From NCBI GenBank assembly GCA_019359125.1, contig JAHHHY010000015.1, positions 33,575 to 97,574 of the forward strand: a stretch of DNA of 64,000 nt, given 5' to 3'. The notes beneath the pieces were generated by a model. That model saw only the letters and a program-made list of their open reading frames with translations. It searched no databases and was not told where the DNA came from. Positions 31,708-39,210 of this stretch are shown here, one piece after another (within the stretch, counting starts at the first letter, position 1; every line of letters starts with the position of its first letter). The stretch comes from Pleurocapsa minor GSE-CHR-MK 17-07R (lineage in GTDB: Bacteria; Chloroflexota; Anaerolineae; Aggregatilineales; Phototrophicaceae). A program made the translations under genes and the position numbers.

Positions 31708-33396
31708 TTATTCGGCTGCCGGCGGCGGGTTCAGGAATGCCGCGAACAGATAGGTCCAGTAGGTGAAGCTGCCATCGCGGCCGACGTGCAGCGGGTTGGA
31801 AGCATCCCACTGAACGGCGTAGCTGATGACGACGTCGTTGGCATCCAGCGCGCTGCCGTCGTGGAACTGGGCTTCGCGCAGGTTGAAGGTCCAGGTCAGA
31901 CCATCTTCGCTGGCGCTCCACTCGGAGGCGAGGGCGGGCACCACAGCAGTGCCGCCGATTTCGTAGCCCAGCAGGGGCTCGGTGATCTGCTCGCACACGC
32001 GCAGGGCTTCGCCGTCGGTTTCGTCGGCGCAGTACAGGCCGGCGGGCTCGCCGTTCTGCATGAAGATGATGTTGTCGTCATCCGGGTCGCTCAGAACAGC
32101 CAGGCTTTCGTTGCCCAGCGGGCTGACGTTCTGGCCTTCGATCACGGCGCGGTAGGCGACGCCGGAACCGCCGTGCGCAATCGGCACGGTGATGGCGTTG
32201 TCACGGATGAGGGCGTTCACCTGGGCGTACTGTTCCAGGCGGACAGCGGGATCGCTTTCCTGGCCGGCAGCAATCAGCAGGTCTTCGATTTCGGTGTAGT
32301 GTTCGCCAAACTGGGCCGAAGCGCCACGGCCGAAATGCACGTCCATGAAGTTGGTCGCGTCCGGATAGTCCGCGCCCCAGCCGAGCAGGTACAGGCTGAG
32401 TTCACCAGCGTCGGAGGCATCCAGGAAGGTGCCCGATTCCATCACTTCGATGGTGACGTTGATGCCGATGGGGGCCAGCTGCGCCTGAATGTCCTGGGCG
32501 ACCGTGCCCGGGGTGGGCAGGTAGCCGCGCACGACATCGCGGTAGTTCAGCGTGACTTCCAGAGGCAGCTCGAGGCCGCTTTCGGCCAGCAGCTGCTGGG
32601 CCAGTTCCGGATCGTAGGCGCTGTCTTCAAAGCCTTCGGTCCAGCCGAAGATGTCCGGCGGCATGAACTGGTTGGCGACGCTGCTTCCCGGGGGATAGAA
32701 GTTATCGACGATGCGCTGCTTGTCGATCGCGTGAGCGATGGCCAGGCGCACATTCAGGTTGTCGAACGGAGCGATGTCGCGGTTCAGGCCCAGATAGAAA
32801 ATGTTCAGGCCGGGACGCTCGTGCAGGCTCAGGTTCGGGTCAGCGGCGATGACGCCAAAGTCACCGGGGCCCGGGTTGTCGATGCCGTCCACGGTGCCAG
32901 CCTGCAGCTCGACGAGGCGAGAAGCAGCTTCAGGCAGCCAGCGGAAGATGGCGGTCGGCTCACCAGCAGGGTCACCCCAGTAGCCGTCGAAACGGTTGAG
33001 CACAATTTCAGTGCCCAGGTTCCACTGGCCCAGCGAGTACGGGCCGGTGCCGATCGGGTTGCGATACAGCGCCTCACCACCGCCGCCCGTGGCGACCAGG
33101 TGCTCCAGCGGCTGGATGCCGACCGACGAGAAGGCGACCTTCTGCGGGAAGGCGCCGTCGGGGCCGCACAGCTGGAACTGCACAGTGCTGGCGTCAACCG
33201 CCGTGATCGAGAGAATCTGTCCGCCGTAATCGCAGCTTTCGGCCGCGTACGTGATCAGCCCGTCATCCGAAACCGTCATGTTCGGTGAGTTTGACTCCAT
33301 GGTGCTGATGCCGTCCTGCGCGAACGCGGGAATTGCGATTCCCAGCGCAGCAGCAGCAAGCAGCGCCGCCGAAGCGAAACGTAATGCTTTTTTCAT
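31708..33396 (-). CDS. Family-5 ABC substrate-binding protein with circularly permuted domain order
   Basis: A 562-aa exported binding protein with a signal peptide (residues 1-26, ending AFAQ). The family-5 signatures are present but rotated. Canonical middle elements come first: ITAVDASTVQFQL at 64-76, GTGPYSLGQW at 116-125, NVRLAIAHAIDKQRIVDNFY at 215-234. The canonical N-terminal block lies at the end: LRVCEQITEPLLGYE at 465-479, PALASEWSASEDGLTWTFNL at 487-506, FHDGSALDANDVVISY at 511-526. In DppA/OppA that block opens the mature protein. Rejoining 442-556 to 59-440 restores the normal order. The ligand is unknown. The gene leads the DppB/DppC operon and has its own promoter. Confidence 0.8.
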   Translation of the reverse strand: MKKALRFASAALLAAAALGIAIPAFAQDGISTMESNSPNMTVSDDGLITYAAESCDYGGQILSITAVDASTVQFQLCGPDGAFPQKVAFSSVGIQPLEHLVATGGGGEALYRNPIGTGPYSLGQWNLGTEIVLNRFDGYWGDPAGEPTAIFRWLPEAASRLVELQAGTVDGIDNPGPGDFGVIAADPNLSLHERPGLNIFYLGLNRDIAPFDNLNVRLAIAHAIDKQRIVDNFYPPGSSVANQFMPPDIFGWTEGFEDSAYDPELAQQLLAESGLELPLEVTLNYRDVVRGYLPTPGTVAQDIQAQLAPIGINVTIEVMESGTFLDASDAGELSLYLLGWGADYPDATNFMDVHFGRGASAQFGEHYTEIEDLLIAAGQESDPAVRLEQYAQVNALIRDNAITVPIAHGGSGVAYRAVIEGQNVSPLGNESLAVLSDPDDDNIIFMQNGEPAGLYCADETDGEALRVCEQITEPLLGYEIGGTAVVPALASEWSASEDGLTWTFNLREAQFHDGSALDANDVVISYAVQWDASNPLHVGRDGSFTYWTYLFAAFLNPPPAAE

Positions 33397-33505
33397 GCCC
33401 TCTACTCCTTAAATTAATTGGGTATTGCAGCGTTGTTGCACGTTCTGTGATGAAATACCCCGCTTGTTAGGCGGGGGTTCAAAATGTCTGTGCAACTTGA
33501 TGAGA

Positions 33506-33534
33506 ATTGTATTACAAGGCACGTGAGCGCGCAA
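33506..33534 (-). promoter_or_regulatory. Promoter of the peptide-type importer operon
   Basis: On the minus strand TTGCGC (33534-33529), 17 bases, then TACAAT (33511-33506). The leader to the start codon at 33396 is about 100 bases. It contains a GC hairpin CCCCGC/GCGGGG (33458-33476), which might stop read-through from lacI or act as a leader element. Confidence 0.6.
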
Positions 33535-33584
33535 AAAGTGACAGGGAAAGAAAGGTAAGCGCCAAATAAGTGTAATCTGTTTCC

Positions 33585-34619
33585 CTAGCCCCGCGGCCGG
33601 CCACAGCTCTCGCGCACGATCAGCTCTGGCGTCAGCAGGCGGGTGCGCGGCACACGCTTGCCTCCCGACGCGCTGTCGCCCAGTTTGGCCTCCAGCATTT
33701 CGATCAGCGTGCGGGCGATCTCGCGCAGGGGCTGGCGCAGCGTGGTCATTGGTGGGCGCAGATATTGCAGCATCGGCGCGTCGTCAAAGCCGATGATCGA
33801 CACGTCTTTGCCCACATCCAGTCCCAGCCGCTCCGCCTCATTTTTCACGCCGATGGCCACCAGGTCGCTGACGCACACCACGGCGGTCGGCCGGATGCTG
33901 GCTGGCAGGCTCTGAAACTGGGTCATGGCGTCGATGCCTGCCTGTTCGCTCTGCGTGCCGTGGTAGATATACCCGTCATGGATGGGCAGATGGGTGGTCT
34001 CCATCGCGTCGGTATAGCCTTGCAGGCGGTGTTTGCCTGCCAGCGATGCGTCGTCCCAGCCCGCAAAAGCGATGCGCCGATGCCCCAGCGTGAACAGATA
34101 GTCCATCGCGCGGCGGATGCCTGCCGTGCCGTCGGTGTCCACCCAGTCAAACTGCCAGTCCGGGTTGCTGCGGCCAAAGCTGACAAACGGGGTGGTGCGC
34201 TCCATCAGGTACTGGATGCGCGGGTCGTCCATCACGGTGCCGCTCATGACGAAGGCGTCCACCCGCCCGCTGCGCATCAGGTCATCGTAAACATGGACAG
34301 GGTCTTGCTGGGCGTAGGTGAAGGTGAGGATGTGGTAACCGGCTGTTTCAGCGAAATGGGCCAGCGAGTACATGAACTGGTCCAGCACCGGATTGACCTG
34401 TTCGTGCGGGGTATCGTGCCAGGCATAGCCGATCAGGCGGCTCTGGCTGCTGCGCAGGTTGCGCGCCGTCACGTTTGGCGTGTAGCCGATGCGGTGGACG
34501 GCCTCCCACACCAGCTGTCGAGTGTCCTCGCTGACAGCATCCACCTTGTTGTTCAGCACATAAGATACAGTTGCAATAGAAACGCCAGCTTCTCTGGCTA
34601 CATCTTTAATGGTTGGCAT
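33585..34619 (-). CDS. LacI-family transcriptional regulator
   Basis: A 344-aa repressor. The HTH reads PTIKDVAREAGVSIATVSYV with hinge NVTARNLRSSQS near residue 55. A periplasmic-binding-protein-like sugar domain follows, ending TRLLTPELIVRESCGRPRG. Tyr replaces the more usual Arg or His in TVSRVLN, in the recognition helix. An AAACGTTT operator lies just upstream of its start, and a TTAAACGTTTAA site precedes the GH65 gene, pointing to autoregulation and control of the sugar module. The DUF624 gene and sugar ABC genes upstream share its strand. Confidence 0.92.
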   Translation of the reverse strand: MPTIKDVAREAGVSIATVSYVLNNKVDAVSEDTRQLVWEAVHRIGYTPNVTARNLRSSQSRLIGYAWHDTPHEQVNPVLDQFMYSLAHFAETAGYHILTFTYAQQDPVHVYDDLMRSGRVDAFVMSGTVMDDPRIQYLMERTTPFVSFGRSNPDWQFDWVDTDGTAGIRRAMDYLFTLGHRRIAFAGWDDASLAGKHRLQGYTDAMETTHLPIHDGYIYHGTQSEQAGIDAMTQFQSLPASIRPTAVVCVSDLVAIGVKNEAERLGLDVGKDVSIIGFDDAPMLQYLRPPMTTLRQPLREIARTLIEMLEAKLGDSASGGKRVPRTRLLTPELIVRESCGRPRG

Positions 34620-34621
34620 GT

Positions 34622-34633
34622 TGAAACGTTTTA
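34622..34633. promoter_or_regulatory. LacI operator at the lacI-type gene
   Basis: TGAAACGTTTTA has the AAACGTTT core (34624-34631) of LacI-family operators and lies 3 bases upstream of the regulator's ATG. A repressor here would obstruct its own transcription or translation start. Confidence 0.55.
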
Positions 34634-34713
34634 CCTGTTATAAAAAAGCACTCGTTACACCAGATACTATAATGAAAGGTGCCGATTTTTCGAAAAACGT
34701 TGGGCGAATTGCG

Positions 34714-35376
34714 CTAGTAGATCTGATCGTCCAGCATGACCGGATCCGGGATGGCGGGCGCTGGCGCGGCCTGAATCCCTGCCGCGATCAGCCGGTTGGT
34801 CACGGCGCTGTTGCCGATGGACGCGGCCGCCACCCCGCTGAGCATAAACAGCGCGACCGGAAAAATCACGCTGATGACGATCAGCGGCAGGCAGCTGAGC
34901 AGCACCCCCAGCGAAAAGCCTGGATTTTGTATGAACATGATAGCGGCATTGCGGTAGGCACCCATGATATTCGGCTGCTTCATGGCGGCCAGCAGCGGGA
35001 AGGCATACAACTGGAGGCCGAACCACGCCACAATCGCCAGCACCCAGATGAAGCGCCCGGCCTGCGCCAGCGCCCCCGGTGCGCGCTGGTAGCCCAGCAG
35101 GTTTACCACGTTGACCGCCACAATCAGGATGCCCAGCAGGCTGATGACCAGCCCGCCGCGCCAGTGGGCTTTGAAGCCATCCCACACATCGCTGATTTCG
35201 GCGGTCGGTTTGCGTTGGGCGTGATAGACCATGCGGCACAATCCTGCCCACGCCGCACCGCTGGTCACCAGCGGCAGCGACAGCAGCGCCCACAGCACAT
35301 TCGCCCAGATATACAGATAGCTTTGTCTGAGAAAGTGCCGGTATCCGGTGATGCCTGCCCTGATGCCTGTAATCAT
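34714..35376 (-). CDS. DUF624 membrane protein (YesL-like)
   Basis: A 220-aa membrane protein with about five helices (WANVLWALLSLPLVTSGAAW, GGLVISLLGILIVAVNVVNL, FIWVLAIVAWFGLQLYAFPL, GVLLSCLPLIVISVIFPVALF). The pattern YIWANVLW...SLPLVT...AGL, with NPG and FPLL, matches DUF624/YesL proteins usually encoded beside sugar ABC importers. I start at 35376 (MITGIRAGITGYRHF). The frame continues upstream into the heptamer repeat, whose translation (THHPLLITHHSE) is not native. It sits between the LacI gene and the MalG-like permease. Confidence 0.8.
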   Translation of the reverse strand: MITGIRAGITGYRHFLRQSYLYIWANVLWALLSLPLVTSGAAWAGLCRMVYHAQRKPTAEISDVWDGFKAHWRGGLVISLLGILIVAVNVVNLLGYQRAPGALAQAGRFIWVLAIVAWFGLQLYAFPLLAAMKQPNIMGAYRNAAIMFIQNPGFSLGVLLSCLPLIVISVIFPVALFMLSGVAAASIGNSAVTNRLIAAGIQAAPAPAIPDPVMLDDQIY

Positions 35377-35382
35377 AGATAC

Positions 35383-35544
35383 GAGTTCCGAGTGATGAGT
35401 GATGAGTAATGGGTGATGAGTCACGAGTGATGAGTAATGAGTGATGGGTGATGAGGAAGGGACTGGTGCGCAGCAGTACAGTCTGTATGCCCGTCCTCTG
35501 TCAGCACTTTACTCATTACTCATGACTCATCACTCATTACTTTA
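35383..35544. repeat. Heptamer GAGTnnT tract with inverted arm, copy 3
   Basis: From 35383 about ten 7-base units follow each other (gagtgat, gagtaat, gggtgat, gagtcac and variants) up to about 35456. An inverted set (actcatt, actcatg, actcatc) lies at 35510-35540. The arms can fold into a long hairpin. It separates the MalG-like gene stop (35546) from the DUF624 start. Confidence 0.75.
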
Positions 35545-35545
35545 C

Positions 35546-36505
35546 CTATTGTCCGGCCAGACCGCTGTAACTTACGCCTTCGACAAAATAGCGCTGGAAG
35601 CTGAAGAAGATGATCGCCATCGGCAGCGTGGTAATAACCGCGCCTGCCAGGAATACATTCCAGATCAGCGTCTCGCCGCCCGCCCCTTGCAGATTCGCCA
35701 GGCCCAGCGTCAGCGTCCACAGATTGGGGTCGGTGCCCACGATAATCAGCACGTCGAGGAAGTTGTTCCACTGGCCCTGGAAGCTGAAAATGGTCAGCGC
35801 GGTCAGGGCAGGCGTGGTGATCGGCAGGATGATGCGGAAGAACGTGACAAAACGGTTTGCGCCGTCCACTTCCGCCGCTTCTTCCAGCTCTTTGGGGATC
35901 GACTCGAAGAACTGCTTCATCAGGAAGATGCCGAATGCATCAGCGGCCAGCGGGATAATCAGGCCCTGATAAGTATTCAGCAGGCCGAGCTGCTTCAGGA
36001 TGAGGAAGCGCGGGATGATGAGCACCACGCCCGGAATCATCAGCGTGCCCAGGATGATGAAAAAGATCAGGCGGTTGCCGGGGAATTTGATGCGTGCCAG
36101 CGCATACCCCGCCAGTGAGTCGGTTATCAGGCGCAGAATCGTGATGGCGATGGCGAAAATCACGCTGTTGAGGAACCAGCGCGGCAGGTTTTCGGCCACC
36201 ACGGTCTGATAGCCTTCCAGCGACGGCCGGAACGTGGTGCCATTGGTCAGCTCGCTGGCAGCGATGGCAGACCCGGTAGCCGGGTCGCGGCATTCGACGA
36301 AGCCGGATGTCGGGATGAATGCCCACGGACCGGCATTGATGGCGGGCAGGCACTTGAACGAATTGGCGATGGTGAAGACAAATGGCACGATCTCGACCAG
36401 CGCAAACAAAATCAGGAAGGTCATGCCCAGCGCGGCCAGCAGGCGGCGCAGCAGGCGGCTCGCGCCGGAGGTCTGACCGACAGTTTCTATGGTTGTTGCG
36501 GCCAC
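35546..36505 (-). CDS. Sugar ABC transporter permease, MalG-like
   Basis: A 319-aa carbohydrate permease of the CUT1 family. Six helices are seen, with a first one at about 25-50 (LAALGMTFLILFALVEIVPF). The EAA loop reads EEAAEVDGANRFVTFFRIIL followed by PITTPALTAL, and the protein ends RYFVEGVSYSGLAGQ, the standard MalG tail. A large extracytoplasmic loop after helix 1 carries two Cys (KCLPAI, ECRDP), perhaps bridged. It lies 21 bases downstream of the MalF-like gene. No MsmK/MalK-type ATPase is encoded in the window. Confidence 0.92.
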   Translation of the reverse strand: MAATTIETVGQTSGASRLLRRLLAALGMTFLILFALVEIVPFVFTIANSFKCLPAINAGPWAFIPTSGFVECRDPATGSAIAASELTNGTTFRPSLEGYQTVVAENLPRWFLNSVIFAIAITILRLITDSLAGYALARIKFPGNRLIFFIILGTLMIPGVVLIIPRFLILKQLGLLNTYQGLIIPLAADAFGIFLMKQFFESIPKELEEAAEVDGANRFVTFFRIILPITTPALTALTIFSFQGQWNNFLDVLIIVGTDPNLWTLTLGLANLQGAGGETLIWNVFLAGAVITTLPMAIIFFSFQRYFVEGVSYSGLAGQ

Positions 36506-36526
36506 AGTGCTTGCTCCTTTCGTCGG

Positions 36527-37645
36527 CTAGACTTCTTTGGTGATGCGGCGCTGGACCTGCGTAAACACGAAGATGATGATAAACAGGACGATGGCGGTCG
36601 CTGCGGCCAGCCCCATTTGTGCATCCCGGAACGCGCTGCGATAGACCAGATAGGCCACGGTCAGCGTAGTGTTGGCAGGCCCTCCGGAGGTCATCACATA
36701 CACCTGGTCAAACACCTGCAAAGACCCGATCAGGCCCACGGTGATGACGAAGAAGGTGGTCGGGCGCAGCAGCGGCACCGTGATAAACCTGAAAAGCTGA
36801 AGTCGCGAACAGCCGTCCACCGTGGCGGCTTCATACACCTGGCCGGGGATATTTTGCAGGGCAGCCAGATAGATCACCATCATCGTGCCGATTGTCGTCC
36901 AGATGGCGAGGATCATGATGGTGGTCATGGTCACGCTGGGGCCGCTCAGCCAGTCCCATACACGCACGCTGCCGATTTCGCAGCCCAGTAGCTGAAACGT
37001 CGCCGGGTCGCAGATGCGCAGCACATCGCGCGACGGATCCACGCCCACGGCGTTCAGCACCAGGTGAAACAGCCCGTCAGGGTTGTCCAGCCAGGTGACC
37101 GGCGAATACGACGGAAACAGCGTGCGGATCATGCTGTTGACCAGGCCGCCGGTGCTGAACATCCACATGAAGATGAGCGAAATCACCACGGACGAGGTGA
37201 TGCTGGGGAAGTAAAAGGCGGTTCGGAAGAAGCCTTTGCCTTTCAGCCAGCGCTGGTTGACGATGAAGGCCAGCGTGAGCGCGATCACGGTTTGCGTGGG
37301 CACGACGACGATGGCGTAGTTAATGGTATTTTTCAGCGCAACGAAGAAATTTTCCTGGCGGCGGCCTTCTTCAAACAGGATGCGCGAGTAGTTTGACAGG
37401 CCGTCGAATGCATACGCGCCCTGCGGATTTTCTTCGGTGCGGATGCCGCGGTTGAGGGGCGCGATGCCATCCCAGTCTGTCATGCTGAAATAGGCGGCGA
37501 AAAACAGCGGGATAATCAGAAAGCCAACCAGCACAATCATCGCAGGCCCGACGAACGTCCAACCGGCGATATTTTCCTGAAGGGTTTTGCCTCGTATTTT
37601 TGCGCCACCCGGAGCAGCCTGGGTGGTCGATGAAACAGGTGCCAT
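36527..37645 (-). CDS. Sugar ABC transporter permease, MalF-like
   Basis: A 372-aa CUT1 permease partner of the MalG-like protein. It starts at 37645 (MAPVSSTTQAAPGGAKIRGK) after GGGGG; the frame further upstream is Pro-rich and non-coding. Helix 1 is WTFVGPAMIVLVGFLIIPLF. The EAA motif is VYEAATVDGCSRLQLFRFIT with VPLLRPTTFF. VMTSGGPANTTLTVAYLVYR is a family signature. An extracytoplasmic loop after helix 3 is about 75 residues long (LFPSYSPVTWLDN...) with two Cys. It is separated from the binding-protein gene by a strong hairpin. Confidence 0.92.
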   Translation of the reverse strand: MAPVSSTTQAAPGGAKIRGKTLQENIAGWTFVGPAMIVLVGFLIIPLFFAAYFSMTDWDGIAPLNRGIRTEENPQGAYAFDGLSNYSRILFEEGRRQENFFVALKNTINYAIVVVPTQTVIALTLAFIVNQRWLKGKGFFRTAFYFPSITSSVVISLIFMWMFSTGGLVNSMIRTLFPSYSPVTWLDNPDGLFHLVLNAVGVDPSRDVLRICDPATFQLLGCEIGSVRVWDWLSGPSVTMTTIMILAIWTTIGTMMVIYLAALQNIPGQVYEAATVDGCSRLQLFRFITVPLLRPTTFFVITVGLIGSLQVFDQVYVMTSGGPANTTLTVAYLVYRSAFRDAQMGLAAATAIVLFIIIFVFTQVQRRITKEV

Positions 37646-37803
37646 GTAAGTATCCCCCTGTGGCGGGTAAGTCCTCGCTGCGGAGATGAGCAAGCACGCT
37701 GGGCACAGCGCCTGAAGTGGGTGGGATGCAGCGTATGGTGGATCCACTGTGTGGGACGGTGGCGCAGGATGCCGTCGCAAAGCAGGCGGGCGCGGAGGTA
37801 AAG

Positions 37804-37838
37804 GGGGGACGGGGCACAACCTGCATGCCCTGTCCCCC
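37804..37838 (-). terminator. Intercistronic hairpin between sugar binding protein and permeases
   Basis: Arms GGGGGACGGGGCA (37804-37816) and TGCCCTGTCCCCC (37826-37838) pair over 13 bp with one G-T wobble and a 9-base loop. It lies in the 224-base gap between the binding protein and the MalF-like gene. No T run follows, so a decay-blocking or attenuating role is likelier than full termination. Confidence 0.6.
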
Positions 37839-37869
37839 GACAGATGCCCTCGCGGGCAGTCTGGCAGTC

Positions 37870-39093
37870 TTACATTTCCGAGCCGGCGTAATCGGCGACA
37901 TCTTCGGGGTCTTCATCGCCGCGGAACACGCCGCCGATGAAATTGCCCAGGCCGTCGCGGTCATAGTCGGACGGGGTCACAGGGGCGACAGCGTAGGCGC
38001 CACCGGCCACGTATGCGGCACCGTTCTCGCCGACCGCTTCAATCCACGTCTCGCCAGAGGCTTCACGCGGGGGCATGGGGCCGAAGCCGCCGGTCGCCAC
38101 GCGCTGCGCGCCTTCTTCACCGGTCAGGAAGTTGACCAGCAGCCAGGATTCTTCCGGATGGGCGTTGTCTGCACCCACGCAGTAGGCTTCGCTGAAGGTC
38201 AGCGTGCCATCGCCAGCGGGGCCGGCGGGCATTTCAACGGTGCCCCAGTTCAGTTCGGGGAAGGTATCGGCGAGGTAGCCGACGATCCAGTTGCCTTCAA
38301 ACGTCATGGCGGCGGTGCCCTGGCCAAAGGCCTCGCCCGGCCAGCCGGCGCTCAGGTCGCTGGAGGTCGCGCTCAGGCCGTCGAGGGCCAGGCCGCTGGT
38401 GAATTCCAGCGCGGTGATGGCGGCGTCGTAGTTCGCGCCTTCGTTGGCAAACACAAAGTTGCCATCTTCATCGTAGAAGGTGCCGCCCGCCTGCACGTAG
38501 AAGGCGAACCAGCGGTCGATGTCGGGGTTCAGCGCGATCGGCACGGTGCCTTCCGGCAGGGTTCCGCTGGCGGCCAGCGCTTCGGCGGCGGCGCGCAGGT
38601 CATCCCACGTCCAGTCGTTGGTCGGGTATTCGACGCCAGCCGCGTCAAACAGGTCCTTGTTGTATTCGAGGGCCAGGTTCGAGAAGTCCTTCGGCGGGCA
38701 GTACAGCTCGCCACCCACGGTGTAGACGGCGGCCAGCGCGGGATAGAAACCTTCTGGTGTTTCGATGTTGGCGCTGCCGTTGGCGATCACGCCTGCGTTC
38801 ACATAGCGGCCGAACTGGCTCTGGCCGGTGTAGAACACTTCGGGATAGTCACCGCTGGCGAAGGCCGTTTGCAGGACCGTGTCGAAGTCGGGCACGAGCT
38901 GCACGTCGACATCGATATTCGGATACGCTTCTTCAAAAGCCGCGATCGAGGCAGACAGCGCCTCGTCTTCTGCCGGGCTGGACGAGTGGCCCATCAGGGT
39001 GATGGTCACGCTGTCCTGGGCGAATACGCCGGTGGTCAGCGCCAGTGCCGCGAGGGCAGCCGCGCCGAGAGCGGTAAAACGGGACGTACGCAT
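37870..39093 (-). CDS. Sugar ABC transporter substrate-binding protein (family 1)
   Basis: A 407-aa exported family-1 binding protein. The signal peptide MRTSRFTALGAAALAALALT ends near VFAQ. The mature chain starts DSVTITLMGHSSSPAEDEAL and has the family elements FEEAYPNIDVDVQLVP, WTWDDLRAAAEAL, and FGQGTAAMTFEGNWIVGYL with GPAGDGTLTF. The GGAGG site places the start at 39093. It captures an oligosaccharide outside the cell for the MalF/MalG-like permeases. The neighbouring GH65 phosphorylase suggests an alpha-linked disaccharide. Confidence 0.92.
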   Translation of the reverse strand: MRTSRFTALGAAALAALALTTGVFAQDSVTITLMGHSSSPAEDEALSASIAAFEEAYPNIDVDVQLVPDFDTVLQTAFASGDYPEVFYTGQSQFGRYVNAGVIANGSANIETPEGFYPALAAVYTVGGELYCPPKDFSNLALEYNKDLFDAAGVEYPTNDWTWDDLRAAAEALAASGTLPEGTVPIALNPDIDRWFAFYVQAGGTFYDEDGNFVFANEGANYDAAITALEFTSGLALDGLSATSSDLSAGWPGEAFGQGTAAMTFEGNWIVGYLADTFPELNWGTVEMPAGPAGDGTLTFSEAYCVGADNAHPEESWLLVNFLTGEEGAQRVATGGFGPMPPREASGETWIEAVGENGAAYVAGGAYAVAPVTPSDYDRDGLGNFIGGVFRGDEDPEDVADYAGSEM

Positions 39094-39210
39094 AGTTCTT
39101 TCCTCCAAAAGGACAATCTTTGTTAATGCCCAACGTCGTGCGATTCATTCAGGGCATCCGCCAGACGGCAGATGCAGGGCTTTCCCGGCCGTGAAGCCGG
39201 GCCGACTGTT

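Noticed and set aside
35383..35544. The heptamer tract as a CRISPR array
   Set aside because: Units are 7 bases with no spacers of constant length, and no cas gene is present.
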